From UBA5266 sp964610025 (GTDB lineage Bacteria; Bacteroidota; Bacteroidia; Bacteroidales; WCHB1-69), in NCBI GenBank assembly GCA_964610025.1, contig CAZSTX010000056.1:1-7312 (forward strand): DNA of 7,312 bases, given 5' to 3'. This document shows, in pieces, positions 7,258 through 7,312 of the stretch (the stretch's first letter is position 1; every line of letters begins with the position of its first letter). The notes under the pieces are model-generated. The model made no database searches, was not told where the DNA came from, and saw only the letters and a program-made list of their open reading frames with translations. The position numbers were made by a program, and so were the translations under genes.

Positions 7258-7312
7258 GGAGAGGTGGGTGAGTGGCTTAAACCAGCAGTTTGCTAAACTG
7301 TCGTACTCGAAA
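7258..7312 (+). tRNA. tRNA-Ser (anticodon GCU), 3' part cut by the window end
   Basis: The 5' half of a class II tRNA is visible. The 7-nt acceptor strand is GGAGAGG (7258-7264), followed by TG and a D arm with a GGT/ACC stem and a GAGTGGCTTAA loop. The anticodon stem pairs GCAGT (7285-7289) with ACTGT (7297-7301), with one G-U pair. Loop TTGCTAA places GCT at 7292-7294, reading the serine codons AGC and AGU. The following CGTACTCGAAA begins the long variable arm typical of tRNA-Ser. The T arm and the acceptor 3' strand lie beyond the window. Confidence 0.93.

Overview
The window reads as chromosomal DNA of a low-G+C member of the Bacteroidota, probably Bacteroidales-like. Four things point there: a GldA-type ABC ATPase next to a BatA-type membrane protein and a LuxE-type enzyme; a winged-helix regulator whose C-terminal half closely resembles Bacteroides/Porphyromonas RprY as I remember it; start codons without clear Shine-Dalgarno sequences; and TAnnTTTG promoter boxes typical of the phylum. 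I see no phage, transposon, CRISPR array or defence system. Genus and species cannot be told from this sequence.

Left end (1-251): no convincing protein. An AT-rich border leads into an island with about 45% G+C (hand count over 101-220, against about 20% over 1-60). The island carries a perfect 9-bp inverted repeat and nested shorter stems. It may encode a structured RNA of unknown class.

Minus-strand operon (4192 down to 252): gldA-like ABC ATPase, then a BatA/von Willebrand A membrane protein, then a LuxE-like acyl-protein synthetase. The first two genes are 9 nt apart and the last two overlap by 13 nt, so they are very probably co-transcribed. A TAnnTTTG box sits just upstream of gldA. 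No ABC permease is present, so the ATPase's membrane partner must be elsewhere.

Divergent intergenic region (about 4193-4385): the gldA promoter, a 6-bp inverted repeat near its -33 position, and an opposing promoter for ispE. The ispE promoter lies inside the longest possible ispE reading frame, which argues for a start at 4386 rather than 4332.

Plus-strand operon (4386-7152): ispE (MEP isoprenoid pathway), an exported protein with 11 TPR units, and an OmpR/RprY-family regulator, with gaps of 3 and 4 nt. The regulator's receiver domain has lost its phospho-acceptor aspartate and several other active-site residues, while its DNA-binding domain looks intact. This is the most interesting protein-level observation.

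Right end: a tRNA-Ser(GCU) cut by the window edge, with its own promoter box.
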